A stretch of DNA of 64,000 bases from Dissulfuribacter thermophilus (GTDB taxonomy: Bacteria; Desulfobacterota; Dissulfuribacteria; Dissulfuribacterales; Dissulfuribacteraceae), in the NCBI RefSeq assembly GCF_001687335.1, contig NZ_MAGO01000005.1, positions 1-64,000 of the forward strand, written 5' to 3'. Below are positions 8,734-17,502 of the stretch, in pieces. The position numbers and the translations under genes were made by a program. The stretch's first letter is position 1; every line of letters starts with the position of its first letter. The notes beneath the pieces were generated by a model. The model was not told where the DNA came from and ran no database searches. It was given only the letters and a program-made list of their open reading frames with translations.

Positions 8734-11700
8734 ATGAAAAGCGCATTTTCAAGTATCCTGGCTATCTGGCTCTTTTTTTTGAATGCCCCTTTGGCGGCAC
8801 AAGATACGGTAGGGCCTCAAAAGAGGATCACCATCATGGTTATAGACTCAGATGCATATATTTTGTTAAAGGCCCTTAGTAGATTTTCTCCGTCCCCCAG
8901 GGTGATCATAGATTTTTTCTCAATTAGCGATTTAAAAGATAAACATGAGGAGGTAAGGCGCACTCTCCTAGACTCAAAAGTGATAATCGTAGATGTCATG
9001 GCTAGGGAGCTAGAGAAGTTCATCCTCAAAAACATACCAACCAAGAGGCGTATTATTTATGCACTAAGGGGGTCAAGTGACGATGATAGATTGAAAAAGG
9101 CAGGTTTTTTATTCGACCAAAAGGTTAGGAACTATTTTGACAACCTCTCCTTAGAAAATATACAAAACCTCGTAAAACTTATAATACACCGCCACTTTGA
9201 TCCATCTGTATCTTATGAAAAAGTCCGTAAGAGCCCTAAAATTGGCATATACCATCCAGATGCCCCAGATCTTTTTACTGAAATCGATTCATATCTCAAC
9301 TGGCTGAGGGAAAAAAAAGGCTTTAATTCCAAAAGGCCCTGGCTGGGCATCACTTTTTTTTCTTCGAGTCTCCTTCCAGGCCAAAGAGGGGCACTGGATT
9401 ATTTAATACGAACCTTTGAAAGGGAAGGATTTAATGTCATCCCATGTTTTGGAAAGGACATTGAAGTCCTAAAAAGGTTCTTCATGAAAAAGGACGGTAA
9501 GGCCAGGATAGACTTATTGATTGCCTTCACTCTAAAATTTTACTCATCTATTAATGAAAGGCTTAAAAAGGCTCTCATTGACTTAGACATACCAGTAATA
9601 AATGCCGTCACCCTATATAAACCCACTCTTTCTGAATGGCGAAAGAGCCCAATTGGGGTGTCCCCAATGGAGGTCTCATGGTCAATGGCAACCCCTGAGA
9701 TCTCAGGGCTCATTGAGCCAACAGTACTTACTGGCAGAAGATGTGTTGTAGATAGAGCCACTGGCAGACAATACTTTGTCTATGAGGTGATAGAAGAAAA
9801 TCTTCAACTCCTTTTAGCTCGACTCAAGGCCCTATACAGGCTCAAACAGACTCCAAACAGACAAAAGAGGGTGGCCATCATGTTTTACAATCACCACCCT
9901 GGGAAACAGAACGTGGGAGCAAGCTACCTAAATGTCTTTGAGAGTCTGAAGAACATCCTCTCTACCCTTGGGGCAGAAGGCTATGTAATAGGGCCTATTC
10001 CAGATGAGGACAGGATCAGGGCAATGATCCTCTCTCAGGCTCGAAACATAGGGTCCTGGGCACCTGGGGAACTTAACAAGATGATATCTAAAGGAAATAT
10101 CATAACAGTACCCATAGCCCAGTACAAGAAATGGTTCAGTAGACTACCAAAGAGTTTTCAAAGGAAGGTGTTAGAGCAGTGGGGAAAACCTGAAGACTCA
10201 CTTATCATGAAGTACAAAGACTCATTTATTATCCCAGCAGTCCGATGTGGGAATATCCTGCTATTGCCTGAACCATCAAGGGGCTGGGGTGATGATCCGA
10301 TAAAACTGTACCATAGCCCCACCCTATATCCTCATCATCAATATCTTGCAGTGTATTTGTGGCTTGTGCAAGTATTTGACGCCCATGCCATAGTGCACCT
10401 GGGTACACATGCAACCTATGAATGGACTCCAGGGAAACAGGCTGGACTGAGCCCGTCTTGCTCTCCAGAGGTCCTCATAAACCATCTACCCAATATATAT
10501 CCCTATATTGTGGATGATATTGGTGAGGCAATACAGGCCAAACGTAGGGGCAGAGGGGTGATGGTATCTCACCTAACCCCAATGCTAAGACGTTCTGGTC
10601 TATACAGGGAGTATTTGGCCCTTGCTGATCTCATAAACAACGTAAGGCTCTTGAGGGCAAAGGGAGGGGTAACTGCCGAAAAAAAAATCACAACGATTCA
10701 AGAGATTGCAAGGAAGACAGGGATCTTAAAAGATATTGGCATTGATGGAGAGGAGAGACTGTCTTTTGAGCAAATGGAACGCCTCTTATCCTATCTCGAG
10801 GAGATAAGGGCGGACATAATGCCTGCTGGACTCCACGCATTCGGAAGGACACCTCCTATGGATGCAGCACTGGCAACGGCCACGCTTATTGCCAAAGAAA
10901 ATGGCCTGGACCAAAAAGAGATTGAGTCCATAGTCCAAATGATCAGGGCCTCTGGGAAAAAAGAGCTTTTGTCCCTTGTCCGTGGCCTTTCCGGAAAATA
11001 TGTAGAGCCAGGAGAGGGTAATGACCCAGTACGGAATATCTCATCCCTCCCCACAGGAAGGAACCTTTATGGTTTTAATCCTGACAGAATCCCTTCAAAA
11101 GAAGCCTGGTTAGTTGGCAAAAAGGCGGCTCAACAACTGATAAAAAATTATATGGAAAAACATGGCCGTTATCCAGAGAAGGTGGCCATAGTACTCTGGG
11201 CCACAGAGACCCAGAGAAATGAGGGAGTGAACGAATGTACCATCCTGTGGCTTATTGGAGTGAGACCGGTATGGACACCTTCTGGTAGGGTACGGGACCT
11301 TGAAGTGATTCCTGGCAGAGAACTTGAACGGCCAAGGATTGACGTCATTATCAATCCTTCTGGCCTGTACAGGGATCTTTTCCCTGATCGTCTCAAATTC
11401 CTTGACAAGGCCATTCAACTAGCTGCTCTTCAAAGAGACATTGACAATCTCATTGCCAAACACAGCCAGAAATTAAAATCAGAACTTATTGCTAAAGGGC
11501 TTGAGAAAAGAGAGGCAGAAAAGCTCTCAATGGTCCGCATCTTTTCTGAAAAACCGGGTTCCTATGGGACTGGAGTGTCTGAAATGACCTCTGTATCAGG
11601 ACTATGGGAGACAGATCAAGAAGTCGCAGACGTTTTCGAGAATCGAGTTGGATTTGCCTATGGCCAGGGAATGTGGGGCAAGAGTGCAAAATCACTCCTA

Positions 11701-12711
11701 AAGGCACATTTAAAGGGCGTAGATGCAGTTGTCCACTCACGTTCCTCGAATCTATACGCAACCATGGACAATGATGACGTATTCCAATACCTTGGTGGTT
11801 TGGCCCTTGCGGTTTCCAAGGAAGCAGGACGATCTCCTGAGACCCTTATCACCGTTCAGACCAAGAAAAACAAGGCCGAAGTTGAAGATGTGGCCAAGAC
11901 CATAGGTCGCGAATTGAGGGCTCGATATCTCAACCCCAGATGGATAAAGGCCATGCAAAAGGAAGGCTATGCCGGGGCACGAGAAATGTCGAATTTTGTG
12001 GATTACATGTGGGGCTGGCAGGTCACTACTCCAGAAAAGATCGATGCTTCAAAGTGGCATGAGACCTTCGAGGTATATGTGGAGGACAAATACGGACTGG
12101 ACATTAAGGACTTCTTCTTAAAAAACAACCCATGGGCATTTCAGTCTATTACAGGGAGAATGTTGGAGGCCATAAGAAAGGGCTACTGGACCCCTAAAAA
12201 AGAAGTAGTGCAAAAAATTGCTGCAGAATACGTATGGAGCGTTGTGACCAAGGGCGTGGCATGTTGTGACCATACCTGCAATAATCCCTTTTTAAACCAG
12301 ATGGTGGTCTCCATTATCTCTGTTCCAGGTGTCCTTTCACCTGAGATAGCAGAAAAATTCAAAATGATTTTGGAAAAGACTACCTTGAAGGGTATTAATG
12401 AACAGGCAGATCAGTTTAGAAAACTTCAGGCAAAACTCAAGAAAAATACTTCAGCAACCGAAAACATCCCTTCAAAATCTGATTCTTCCAGACAAAATGA
12501 CAAAAACTCAGATAGTTACGCCGTAGTGAAACAAGAGAAAATTAGAGAGGTAGAGGGCTACAAAATGGAAAAGATAGAGGAGGACAAGGATAAAAAATTT
12601 TCTTCCTCTGGTGTGGAATGGTTGTCTTTTGTCGCTATCTTTCTTGTCCTTATTCTCTTTCTCACAGGGATTTTCAGTAAAAAACAAGGCAGACGGCAAA
12701 ACAAGATTTGA
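8734..12711 (+). CDS. Periplasmic, membrane-anchored CobN-like chelatase homologue
   Basis: A 1325-residue homologue of CobN/large magnesium-chelatase subunits. Conserved blocks are clear: AIVHLGTHATYEWTPGKQ (about 553-570), WATETQRNEG, WLIGVRPVWTPSGRV, RIDVIINPSGLYRDLFPDR, VFENRVGFAYGQGMWG, VDAVVHSRSSNLYATMDNDD and, near the end, CCDHTCNNPFLNQM. Unlike cytosolic CobN it has a signal peptide (ending ...NAPLAAQ, about residue 23) and a C-terminal membrane helix with basic tail (about 1290-1312), so the catalytic body should sit in the periplasm. No CobS/CobT-type AAA+ partners are nearby. This arrangement recalls HmuS of Bacteroidota haem-uptake operons. Strong site TAAGGAGGG before ATG 8734. 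Metal insertion, removal or corrinoid binding are all possible. Confidence 0.92.
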   Translation: MKSAFSSILAIWLFFLNAPLAAQDTVGPQKRITIMVIDSDAYILLKALSRFSPSPRVIIDFFSISDLKDKHEEVRRTLLDSKVIIVDVMARELEKFILKNIPTKRRIIYALRGSSDDDRLKKAGFLFDQKVRNYFDNLSLENIQNLVKLIIHRHFDPSVSYEKVRKSPKIGIYHPDAPDLFTEIDSYLNWLREKKGFNSKRPWLGITFFSSSLLPGQRGALDYLIRTFEREGFNVIPCFGKDIEVLKRFFMKKDGKARIDLLIAFTLKFYSSINERLKKALIDLDIPVINAVTLYKPTLSEWRKSPIGVSPMEVSWSMATPEISGLIEPTVLTGRRCVVDRATGRQYFVYEVIEENLQLLLARLKALYRLKQTPNRQKRVAIMFYNHHPGKQNVGASYLNVFESLKNILSTLGAEGYVIGPIPDEDRIRAMILSQARNIGSWAPGELNKMISKGNIITVPIAQYKKWFSRLPKSFQRKVLEQWGKPEDSLIMKYKDSFIIPAVRCGNILLLPEPSRGWGDDPIKLYHSPTLYPHHQYLAVYLWLVQVFDAHAIVHLGTHATYEWTPGKQAGLSPSCSPEVLINHLPNIYPYIVDDIGEAIQAKRRGRGVMVSHLTPMLRRSGLYREYLALADLINNVRLLRAKGGVTAEKKITTIQEIARKTGILKDIGIDGEERLSFEQMERLLSYLEEIRADIMPAGLHAFGRTPPMDAALATATLIAKENGLDQKEIESIVQMIRASGKKELLSLVRGLSGKYVEPGEGNDPVRNISSLPTGRNLYGFNPDRIPSKEAWLVGKKAAQQLIKNYMEKHGRYPEKVAIVLWATETQRNEGVNECTILWLIGVRPVWTPSGRVRDLEVIPGRELERPRIDVIINPSGLYRDLFPDRLKFLDKAIQLAALQRDIDNLIAKHSQKLKSELIAKGLEKREAEKLSMVRIFSEKPGSYGTGVSEMTSVSGLWETDQEVADVFENRVGFAYGQGMWGKSAKSLLKAHLKGVDAVVHSRSSNLYATMDNDDVFQYLGGLALAVSKEAGRSPETLITVQTKKNKAEVEDVAKTIGRELRARYLNPRWIKAMQKEGYAGAREMSNFVDYMWGWQVTTPEKIDASKWHETFEVYVEDKYGLDIKDFFLKNNPWAFQSITGRMLEAIRKGYWTPKKEVVQKIAAEYVWSVVTKGVACCDHTCNNPFLNQMVVSIISVPGVLSPEIAEKFKMILEKTTLKGINEQADQFRKLQAKLKKNTSATENIPSKSDSSRQNDKNSDSYAVVKQEKIREVEGYKMEKIEEDKDKKFSSSGVEWLSFVAIFLVLILFLTGIFSKKQGRRQNKI

Positions 12712-12736
12712 CAGTTTGTTGACTTTTTGTTTTTTG

Positions 12737-12763
12737 ATGTTATCAAATTAAAAAACGTAACAC
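12737..12763 (+). promoter_or_regulatory. NikR-type operator upstream of exbB-exbD-tonB
   Basis: Imperfect palindrome ATGTTAT-N13-GTAACAC. It shares arm sequence and exact spacing with the perfect palindrome at 14733-14759. From memory, NikR sites in deltaproteobacteria are GTRTTAC-N13/14-GTAAYAC. It lies 27 bases before the start codon and overlaps the expected promoter (TTGACT 12719-12724, TATCAA near 12741). Confidence 0.6.
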
Positions 12764-12789
12764 TAATTTAAAGTCTGAATACCTTAAAA

Positions 12790-13458
12790 ATGATGGTCCA
12801 ATCTCTGTACACATTTATTATTAAAGGTGGCCCCCTAGTATGGCCAATTTTAGGATGCTCAGTATTGGGAGTTGCCATATTTTTTGAGAGGCTCTTTTAT
12901 CTGTGGAGGATTAGAAGGTCAGAATCAGGCATTCTCAAAACCTTGGAATCCCACTTTAAAGCTGGCGACATCTTGGAATTTTTCAAGGATCTTCCTGAAG
13001 CCACAGGACCTGCCCTCAATATGATCAAGGAGGCCGCAGGTATTTGTTGTGATGACAGCGAAGCGCTTGAAACCGTCCTAGACTTTCATATTGATGCAGA
13101 GGTGGAGGCCGCCTCCAAATACATGGATACCTTGGCCACCCTAGGTGCCATAAGCCCTCTCCTTGGCCTATTGGGCACTGTAACAGGATTGATCAAGGCC
13201 TTCATGGTCATAGAGGCCTCAGGAGGTAAGGTCAATGCCTCTATGCTGGCAGGTGGCATCTGGGAGGCAATGTTGACTACAGCCTTTGGGTTGGCAGTGG
13301 CACTTTTACTGATCGTTGGCCACAGATTTCTCTTGTCCAGAGTAAAACATCTCGAAGATGAGCTTGAACATATTGCAATACTCCTTTTAAAGGGGGCCTA
13401 TCACAATAGAAAGGCTAATGGATTGGGTGTGTCTTATGAAAAAACGTCGCTCAAATAG
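12790..13458 (+). CDS. exbB: ExbB/TolQ-family biopolymer transport protein
   Basis: A 222-residue proton-channel subunit for the TonB complex. First membrane segment at about 14-34 (GGPLVWPILGCSVLGVAIFFERLFYLW), then a cytoplasmic domain, then two segments at about 115-140 (LATLGAISPLLGLLGTVTGLIKAF, the family signature) and 160-185 (AGGIWEAMLTTAFGLAVALLLIV). It is followed in order by exbD and tonB, so this is a complete TonB motor, separate from the ExbB/DUF2149 pair in the previous operon. A NikR-like site sits just upstream. Confidence 0.93.
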   Translation: MMVQSLYTFIIKGGPLVWPILGCSVLGVAIFFERLFYLWRIRRSESGILKTLESHFKAGDILEFFKDLPEATGPALNMIKEAAGICCDDSEALETVLDFHIDAEVEAASKYMDTLATLGAISPLLGLLGTVTGLIKAFMVIEASGGKVNASMLAGGIWEAMLTTAFGLAVALLLIVGHRFLLSRVKHLEDELEHIAILLLKGAYHNRKANGLGVSYEKTSLK

Positions 13459-13840
13459 AGGGACCTCTGACCTTGGTATCCCACTCACCCCCATAATAGA
13501 CATAGTCTTCCTATTACTCATCTATTTTATGCTAACAAGTAATTTTGTAGAGGAGCGCTATTTCAAAGTCGATCTTCCCAAAAGCGCTCACGGCACAAGA
13601 GTAGAAAGACAAAATATTGTGATTTCAATATCGGGCCAAGGAGATTTTTTCTTAAATAAAAGGCCAATAGAGGCAGACCGGCTGGAAATGGAATTGAACC
13701 AGATAAAAAAAGGCCAAAAGGCCCCTACAGTTGAAATCCGATCGGACCGTATGGCCCCTGTCCACCTGATTGTAAAGGCAATGGACGCAGCAAAAGGAGC
13801 GGGATTGAAAAGAGTACTTTTAACCACTAGGACCAAATAA
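13436..13840 (+). CDS. exbD: ExbD/TolR-family biopolymer transport protein
   Basis: A 134-residue protein with a short cytoplasmic start, one membrane segment (IPLTPIIDIVFLLLIYFML) that contains the conserved Asp needed for proton use (PIIDIVF), and a periplasmic domain ending VHLIVKAMDAAKGAGLKRVLLTT. ATG 13436 (MKKRRS...) is preferred over the upstream ATG 13418, giving normal length. It overlaps the end of exbB by about 20 bases, showing coupling. Confidence 0.92.
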   Translation: MKKRRSNRGTSDLGIPLTPIIDIVFLLLIYFMLTSNFVEERYFKVDLPKSAHGTRVERQNIVISISGQGDFFLNKRPIEADRLEMELNQIKKGQKAPTVEIRSDRMAPVHLIVKAMDAAKGAGLKRVLLTTRTK

Positions 13841-13845
13841 ACGTA

Positions 13846-14613
13846 ATGGACTCTAGATTTCTGACATTTATCTTTGTGTCTTTTATACTCCATATTTTCC
13901 TACTTACGGTCCCGATAACGCCTACATACCCTAAAAAGACCCCATCTCCTATCGAAATAGTCATGGGAGGTATGGGGGCACCCTCTCCCAGTCCCTTGAT
14001 CCCCAAGGCATCTGCCAGACCCACTAAAACGAGACAAAATGTGCGAACGAAAAAGAATAGGAAGTCCTCTAATATGGAAAAAAAGGTCCCAAAAGTCCCT
14101 AAAAGGAGGCCTAAACTGAAAAGAAAGTCCACTCTACCACCGCCACCCAAGCCCTCTCCCCAAAAGCCACTGCACAAGACCAAGACTGAAAAAATTCCCC
14201 TAAAAAGGCTAAAAATTGAGGAGCATCAAATAAAGAAAACGGAAAATCAGAAACTTATATCTAAGCCTAAACCACCCAACCACTCCCATTTACAAACAAA
14301 AAAAGGGGCCTCAATCAGTCAAAAGGGTGTAAAAGACTATTTTAGCAAGATAAGGATGATCATTGAAAAACATAAACATTATCCAAGACGTGCAAGAGTC
14401 CTTGGACGAGAGGGGATGGTTCAGGTCTCTTTCACTATAGAAAAAAATGGTACTGTAAGGGACTTAAAAATTAAGAAGAACAGCGGCTTTAAGGACCTGG
14501 ACAAGGCAGCCTTAAAGACAATTGCTGCCTCCTCGCCATTTCCTCCGCCACCCGATGGCTTGGAGACGCCTTTAAACCTGTCTCTCGCAATAAACTTCAG
14601 GCTTGACAGATAG
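13846..14613 (+). CDS. tonB: TonB energy-transducing protein
   Basis: A 255-residue TonB protein. A single N-terminal anchor (FLTFIFVSFILHIFLLTVPI) is followed by a long Pro/Lys-rich spacer (about 40-160) that spans the periplasm, then a C-terminal TonB domain (about 165-255) with YFSKIRMIIEKHKHYPRRAR, REGMVQVSFTIEKNG, and AALKTIAASSPFPPPP. It delivers energy to receptors such as the one encoded next. Third gene of exbB-exbD-tonB, beginning five bases after exbD. Confidence 0.94.
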   Translation: MDSRFLTFIFVSFILHIFLLTVPITPTYPKKTPSPIEIVMGGMGAPSPSPLIPKASARPTKTRQNVRTKKNRKSSNMEKKVPKVPKRRPKLKRKSTLPPPPKPSPQKPLHKTKTEKIPLKRLKIEEHQIKKTENQKLISKPKPPNHSHLQTKKGASISQKGVKDYFSKIRMIIEKHKHYPRRARVLGREGMVQVSFTIEKNGTVRDLKIKKNSGFKDLDKAALKTIAASSPFPPPPDGLETPLNLSLAINFRLDR

Positions 14614-14703
14614 TCCATCTATATCGGTTCCAGACCGAATCCATACATAAATTTGATTTTTTTATCCTTCAACATCCCAGACAGTAACACATTTTTTAAA
14701 TTA

Positions 14704-14732
14704 TTGACACGAATGTCCTGAGATTGTATACA
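14704..14732 (+). promoter_or_regulatory. Sigma-70-type promoter for the second TonB receptor
   Basis: TTGACA at 14704-14709 and TATACA at 14727-14732 with 17-base spacing, close to consensus. The NikR-type palindrome begins at the next base, so a bound repressor would cover the transcription start. Confidence 0.75.
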
Positions 14733-14759
14733 GTGTTATCCTTTTTAAAAAAATAACAC
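14733..14759 (+). promoter_or_regulatory. NikR-type operator, perfect palindrome
   Basis: GTGTTAT-N13-ATAACAC, perfect 7-base arms, immediately downstream of a good -10 box and just before the AAAGGAGG site of the receptor gene. Same spacing and nearly the same arms as 12737-12763. This pair of sites suggests control of the operon by a NikR-like nickel repressor; nikR itself is not in the window. Confidence 0.7.
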
Positions 14760-14773
14760 TAAAGGAGGTTTTC

Positions 14774-16630
14774 ATGGTTCATGTCTTACTGTCTTTAAGC
14801 TTTCTATTCTGCCTGTTTCAGGCTATTGAGTCACCTGTTGCCTTTGGACAAGATAAAATCAACGAATTGCCAGAACTCATTGTAACTGCTACAAAAACTC
14901 TTCACACTTTAGAAGACACCCCCATTGAAACCACTGTGATATCCCGGGAAGATATTGACAACTCCAATGCCCTCACTGTGAGCGATCTACTTCGCTACAC
15001 TCCAGGACTTTTTATCAGGGCTGAAGATGTTCCAGGGATCTCAGGGTGGCGCTCAAAAATTAGGGGACTCGACTTCAATAATGGCTATGGCTTGATCCTG
15101 GTAGATGGCCAGAGGATAAAAGGCGGTGGAATGGGAGAATATGGCTATGGATTAAACCAAATTCCTTTGGACCTAATCGATCATATAGAGATAGTAAAGG
15201 GGCCTGGTTCTGTTCTCTATGGGAGCGATGCAGTGGCTGGGGTGATAAATATCATTACTAAACCCATTCCCAAGAAACCTCTATTGAGTGCATCGGCTCT
15301 TTACGGCACCCATGAGACCAAAATATTCAATCTTACTGGAGGCGCCTCTATTAACAGGGGGAAGGCTGGATTTCTTATGAGCCTCGATAGGGAAGAATCC
15401 GATCGATCAAAATATGGCGCTGGAGACGACGATTACGAAAGGAATCACTTCTTCACAAAATTAACGTATTTACCAACTCCGGACTTGACTCTTGGTCTGA
15501 CATTCAAATGGGAGGATAGAGAGCGGATATATGCTGATGAAAAAAAGACCCGTCTTTCTCCATCCATCCAGTGGCATCTCCGAAACGGAGGTAGATTAGC
15601 CCTTAGCGGTTACGTATATGACTGGGATTTCCATCATTTCACTCCTGGTTATACCGAACGACGCGGAGATATGTACTACCGTCAAGGGGAAGTTCTATAT
15701 TCCCAGCCACTATGGGACTCTCATCTAATCACTATAGGAGGAGAATATCTTGAAGAGGAGTTGGATTACAATCTGGCCCAAAAAACAATCGACACCAGAA
15801 GTGTATTGGTCCAGGACGAAATTGAAATAGAACTGGCAGACCGAATTCTGTCTCTCACCTTGGGAGGAAGATACGATGACCATTCCGTCTTTGGCAGTGA
15901 ATTCAATCCACGTTTGGCTGCGATGCTGACAGTAAATCCCTCTACTAGAATAAGACTTTTGATTGGCAGATCGTTTAAAAGCCCCACCATCAGGCAACTC
16001 TATTATAAAGAACCCTTTAGACACAGTAGTTACTGGTACAAATCAAATCCGAATCTAAGCCCTGAAAACTCCTGGGGATACTCTTTTGGTATAGAAAAGA
16101 CTTTTATGAAAAAACATGCCCTCTCTTTAACTGTTTTCAGAAATGATATCGATGACATGGTTGCACGAGTAGAGACAGATGAGACTATAGATGGCCTACC
16201 AGTCATCTCTTATGAAAATATCAATAAGGCCTACACCCAGGGTATTGAACTGGGCCTCCAAACCGTCCTCCCGTTTGGATTAGATCTTTCAATAAATTAC
16301 ACATTTCTCGATACTGAGGACAAAAATACTCACAAGGAACTCACCTACTCACCAAACAACACTTTGGCCTTAAGACTAGGATACCAAAACAAGGACTGTG
16401 GCCTAAGGCTCTCTATTGGAACTCAATTCGTAGATGACATGTATAAAGACAGAGACAACACCAAAAAGACTGATGACTATTGGCTAACCGAGGCCAAAAT
16501 CATAAAGGATCTCAACTCTCACCTAAGCCTTTCCCTTGAGGTAGATAATCTGTTCGATACCAACTATGGCGAACCCGAAAGAGATTGGTTGGGACGTACG
16601 ATATTCGTCAGCATAAAAACAAATCTTTAA
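14774..16630 (+). CDS. TonB-dependent outer-membrane receptor, probably for nickel
   Basis: A 618-residue receptor: signal peptide to about residue 25, TonB box (ELIVTATK), plug domain (IDHIEIVKGPGSVLYGSDAVAG), and a beta-barrel of about 22 strands ending in ...SIKTNL. Strong ribosome site AAAGGAGG before ATG 14774. It lies behind its own promoter and NikR-type operator and is followed by DUF4198 and NikL-like genes, which points to nickel (or a nickel chelate) as substrate. The substrate is inferred from context only; cobalt or a corrinoid remain possible. Confidence 0.92.
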   Translation: MVHVLLSLSFLFCLFQAIESPVAFGQDKINELPELIVTATKTLHTLEDTPIETTVISREDIDNSNALTVSDLLRYTPGLFIRAEDVPGISGWRSKIRGLDFNNGYGLILVDGQRIKGGGMGEYGYGLNQIPLDLIDHIEIVKGPGSVLYGSDAVAGVINIITKPIPKKPLLSASALYGTHETKIFNLTGGASINRGKAGFLMSLDREESDRSKYGAGDDDYERNHFFTKLTYLPTPDLTLGLTFKWEDRERIYADEKKTRLSPSIQWHLRNGGRLALSGYVYDWDFHHFTPGYTERRGDMYYRQGEVLYSQPLWDSHLITIGGEYLEEELDYNLAQKTIDTRSVLVQDEIEIELADRILSLTLGGRYDDHSVFGSEFNPRLAAMLTVNPSTRIRLLIGRSFKSPTIRQLYYKEPFRHSSYWYKSNPNLSPENSWGYSFGIEKTFMKKHALSLTVFRNDIDDMVARVETDETIDGLPVISYENINKAYTQGIELGLQTVLPFGLDLSINYTFLDTEDKNTHKELTYSPNNTLALRLGYQNKDCGLRLSIGTQFVDDMYKDRDNTKKTDDYWLTEAKIIKDLNSHLSLSLEVDNLFDTNYGEPERDWLGRTIFVSIKTNL

Positions 16631-16643
16631 AAGGAGGCATGTC

Positions 16644-17435
16644 ATGAAAAGACAGAAGATTTTTTTAGGGTTTATCCTGGTTTGTTTTTTACTCTCCTTA
16701 ACGAAAACGGCCAAGGCCCACTTCATGTGGATCAATCCCAAGACTTACCAATTGAATAGCGGTCAGACCCTCAACCTAACCTTGGGCTGGGGACACTCTT
16801 TCCCAGGGGCAGGTGGTGACTTTTTACCTAATAATCAGGTAGAACAGCTCTATTTCATTGATCCCTTGAATAATCAAGGGGACATAGGCCCCAGCCAATA
16901 TCCAATAACCTTCAAGACCACAGACCTATTAAGGACCGAAGGAACCTATTTATTGGTAGCAGAGAGGAAAGGTGGTTTCTTTACCAAGACCGTAGAAGGC
17001 TTTAAGCGACAATCTAAAGAGGGCTTAACAGACGTCCTTTACTGTAAATATTCCAGGATGTTTGCCAAGTCCATAGTAAATGTGGGCAAACCGGGCGGCA
17101 AGGCATATCAAAGGCTGATCGGTAGTGAGCTTGAGGTGATACCATTGGCAAATCCAAGCCTTGTAAAGGCCGGCGAATATCTACCCATCAAGGTATTGTT
17201 GCGCGGAAAACCCTTTGCAAAACAATTTGTCTATGCTACCTACGTTGGTTTTTCCTCCAGTGATCATCTGGCCTTTTCCTATGTTACCAAAACAGATTCC
17301 AAGGGTAATGCCTTGATAAGATTAGACAAAAAAGGGATATGGCTAATCATGGCACGTTTTGAAGAACCTTACAAACAAAAGGATAAGTGCGACTATTCTT
17401 CCCTGATAAGCACTCTGACTTTTGAAATCCCATGA
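16644..17435 (+). CDS. DUF4198-family periplasmic protein (NikK-like)
   Basis: A 263-residue exported protein: signal peptide (about 1-25, ...KTAKA) followed by HFMWINPKTYQLNSGQTL and WGHSFPGAGGDFLP, the typical start of DUF4198 proteins, with beta-rich domains and a His just after the cleavage site that could bind metal. DUF4198 proteins (NikK-like) occur with nickel/cobalt uptake systems. It is 13 bases after the receptor with AAAAGGAGG in front, so it is in the same operon. No NikMQO transporter core is present, so the inner-membrane step must be encoded elsewhere. Confidence 0.8.
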   Translation: MKRQKIFLGFILVCFLLSLTKTAKAHFMWINPKTYQLNSGQTLNLTLGWGHSFPGAGGDFLPNNQVEQLYFIDPLNNQGDIGPSQYPITFKTTDLLRTEGTYLLVAERKGGFFTKTVEGFKRQSKEGLTDVLYCKYSRMFAKSIVNVGKPGGKAYQRLIGSELEVIPLANPSLVKAGEYLPIKVLLRGKPFAKQFVYATYVGFSSSDHLAFSYVTKTDSKGNALIRLDKKGIWLIMARFEEPYKQKDKCDYSSLISTLTFEIP

Positions 17436-17440
17436 AAGCT

Positions 17441-17458
17441 GGGGCCCTCTACGGCCCC
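17441..17458. repeat. Small GC-rich hairpin between the NikK- and NikL-like genes
   Basis: GGGGCC and GGCCCC arms with a six-base loop lie directly after the DUF4198 stop codon. No clear T run follows; it may weaken but not end transcription before the next gene. Confidence 0.35.
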
Positions 17459-17502
17459 TTATATGCATTTGATTTTAGATAGTCTTTTTGGGAACTCTTT
17501 GA

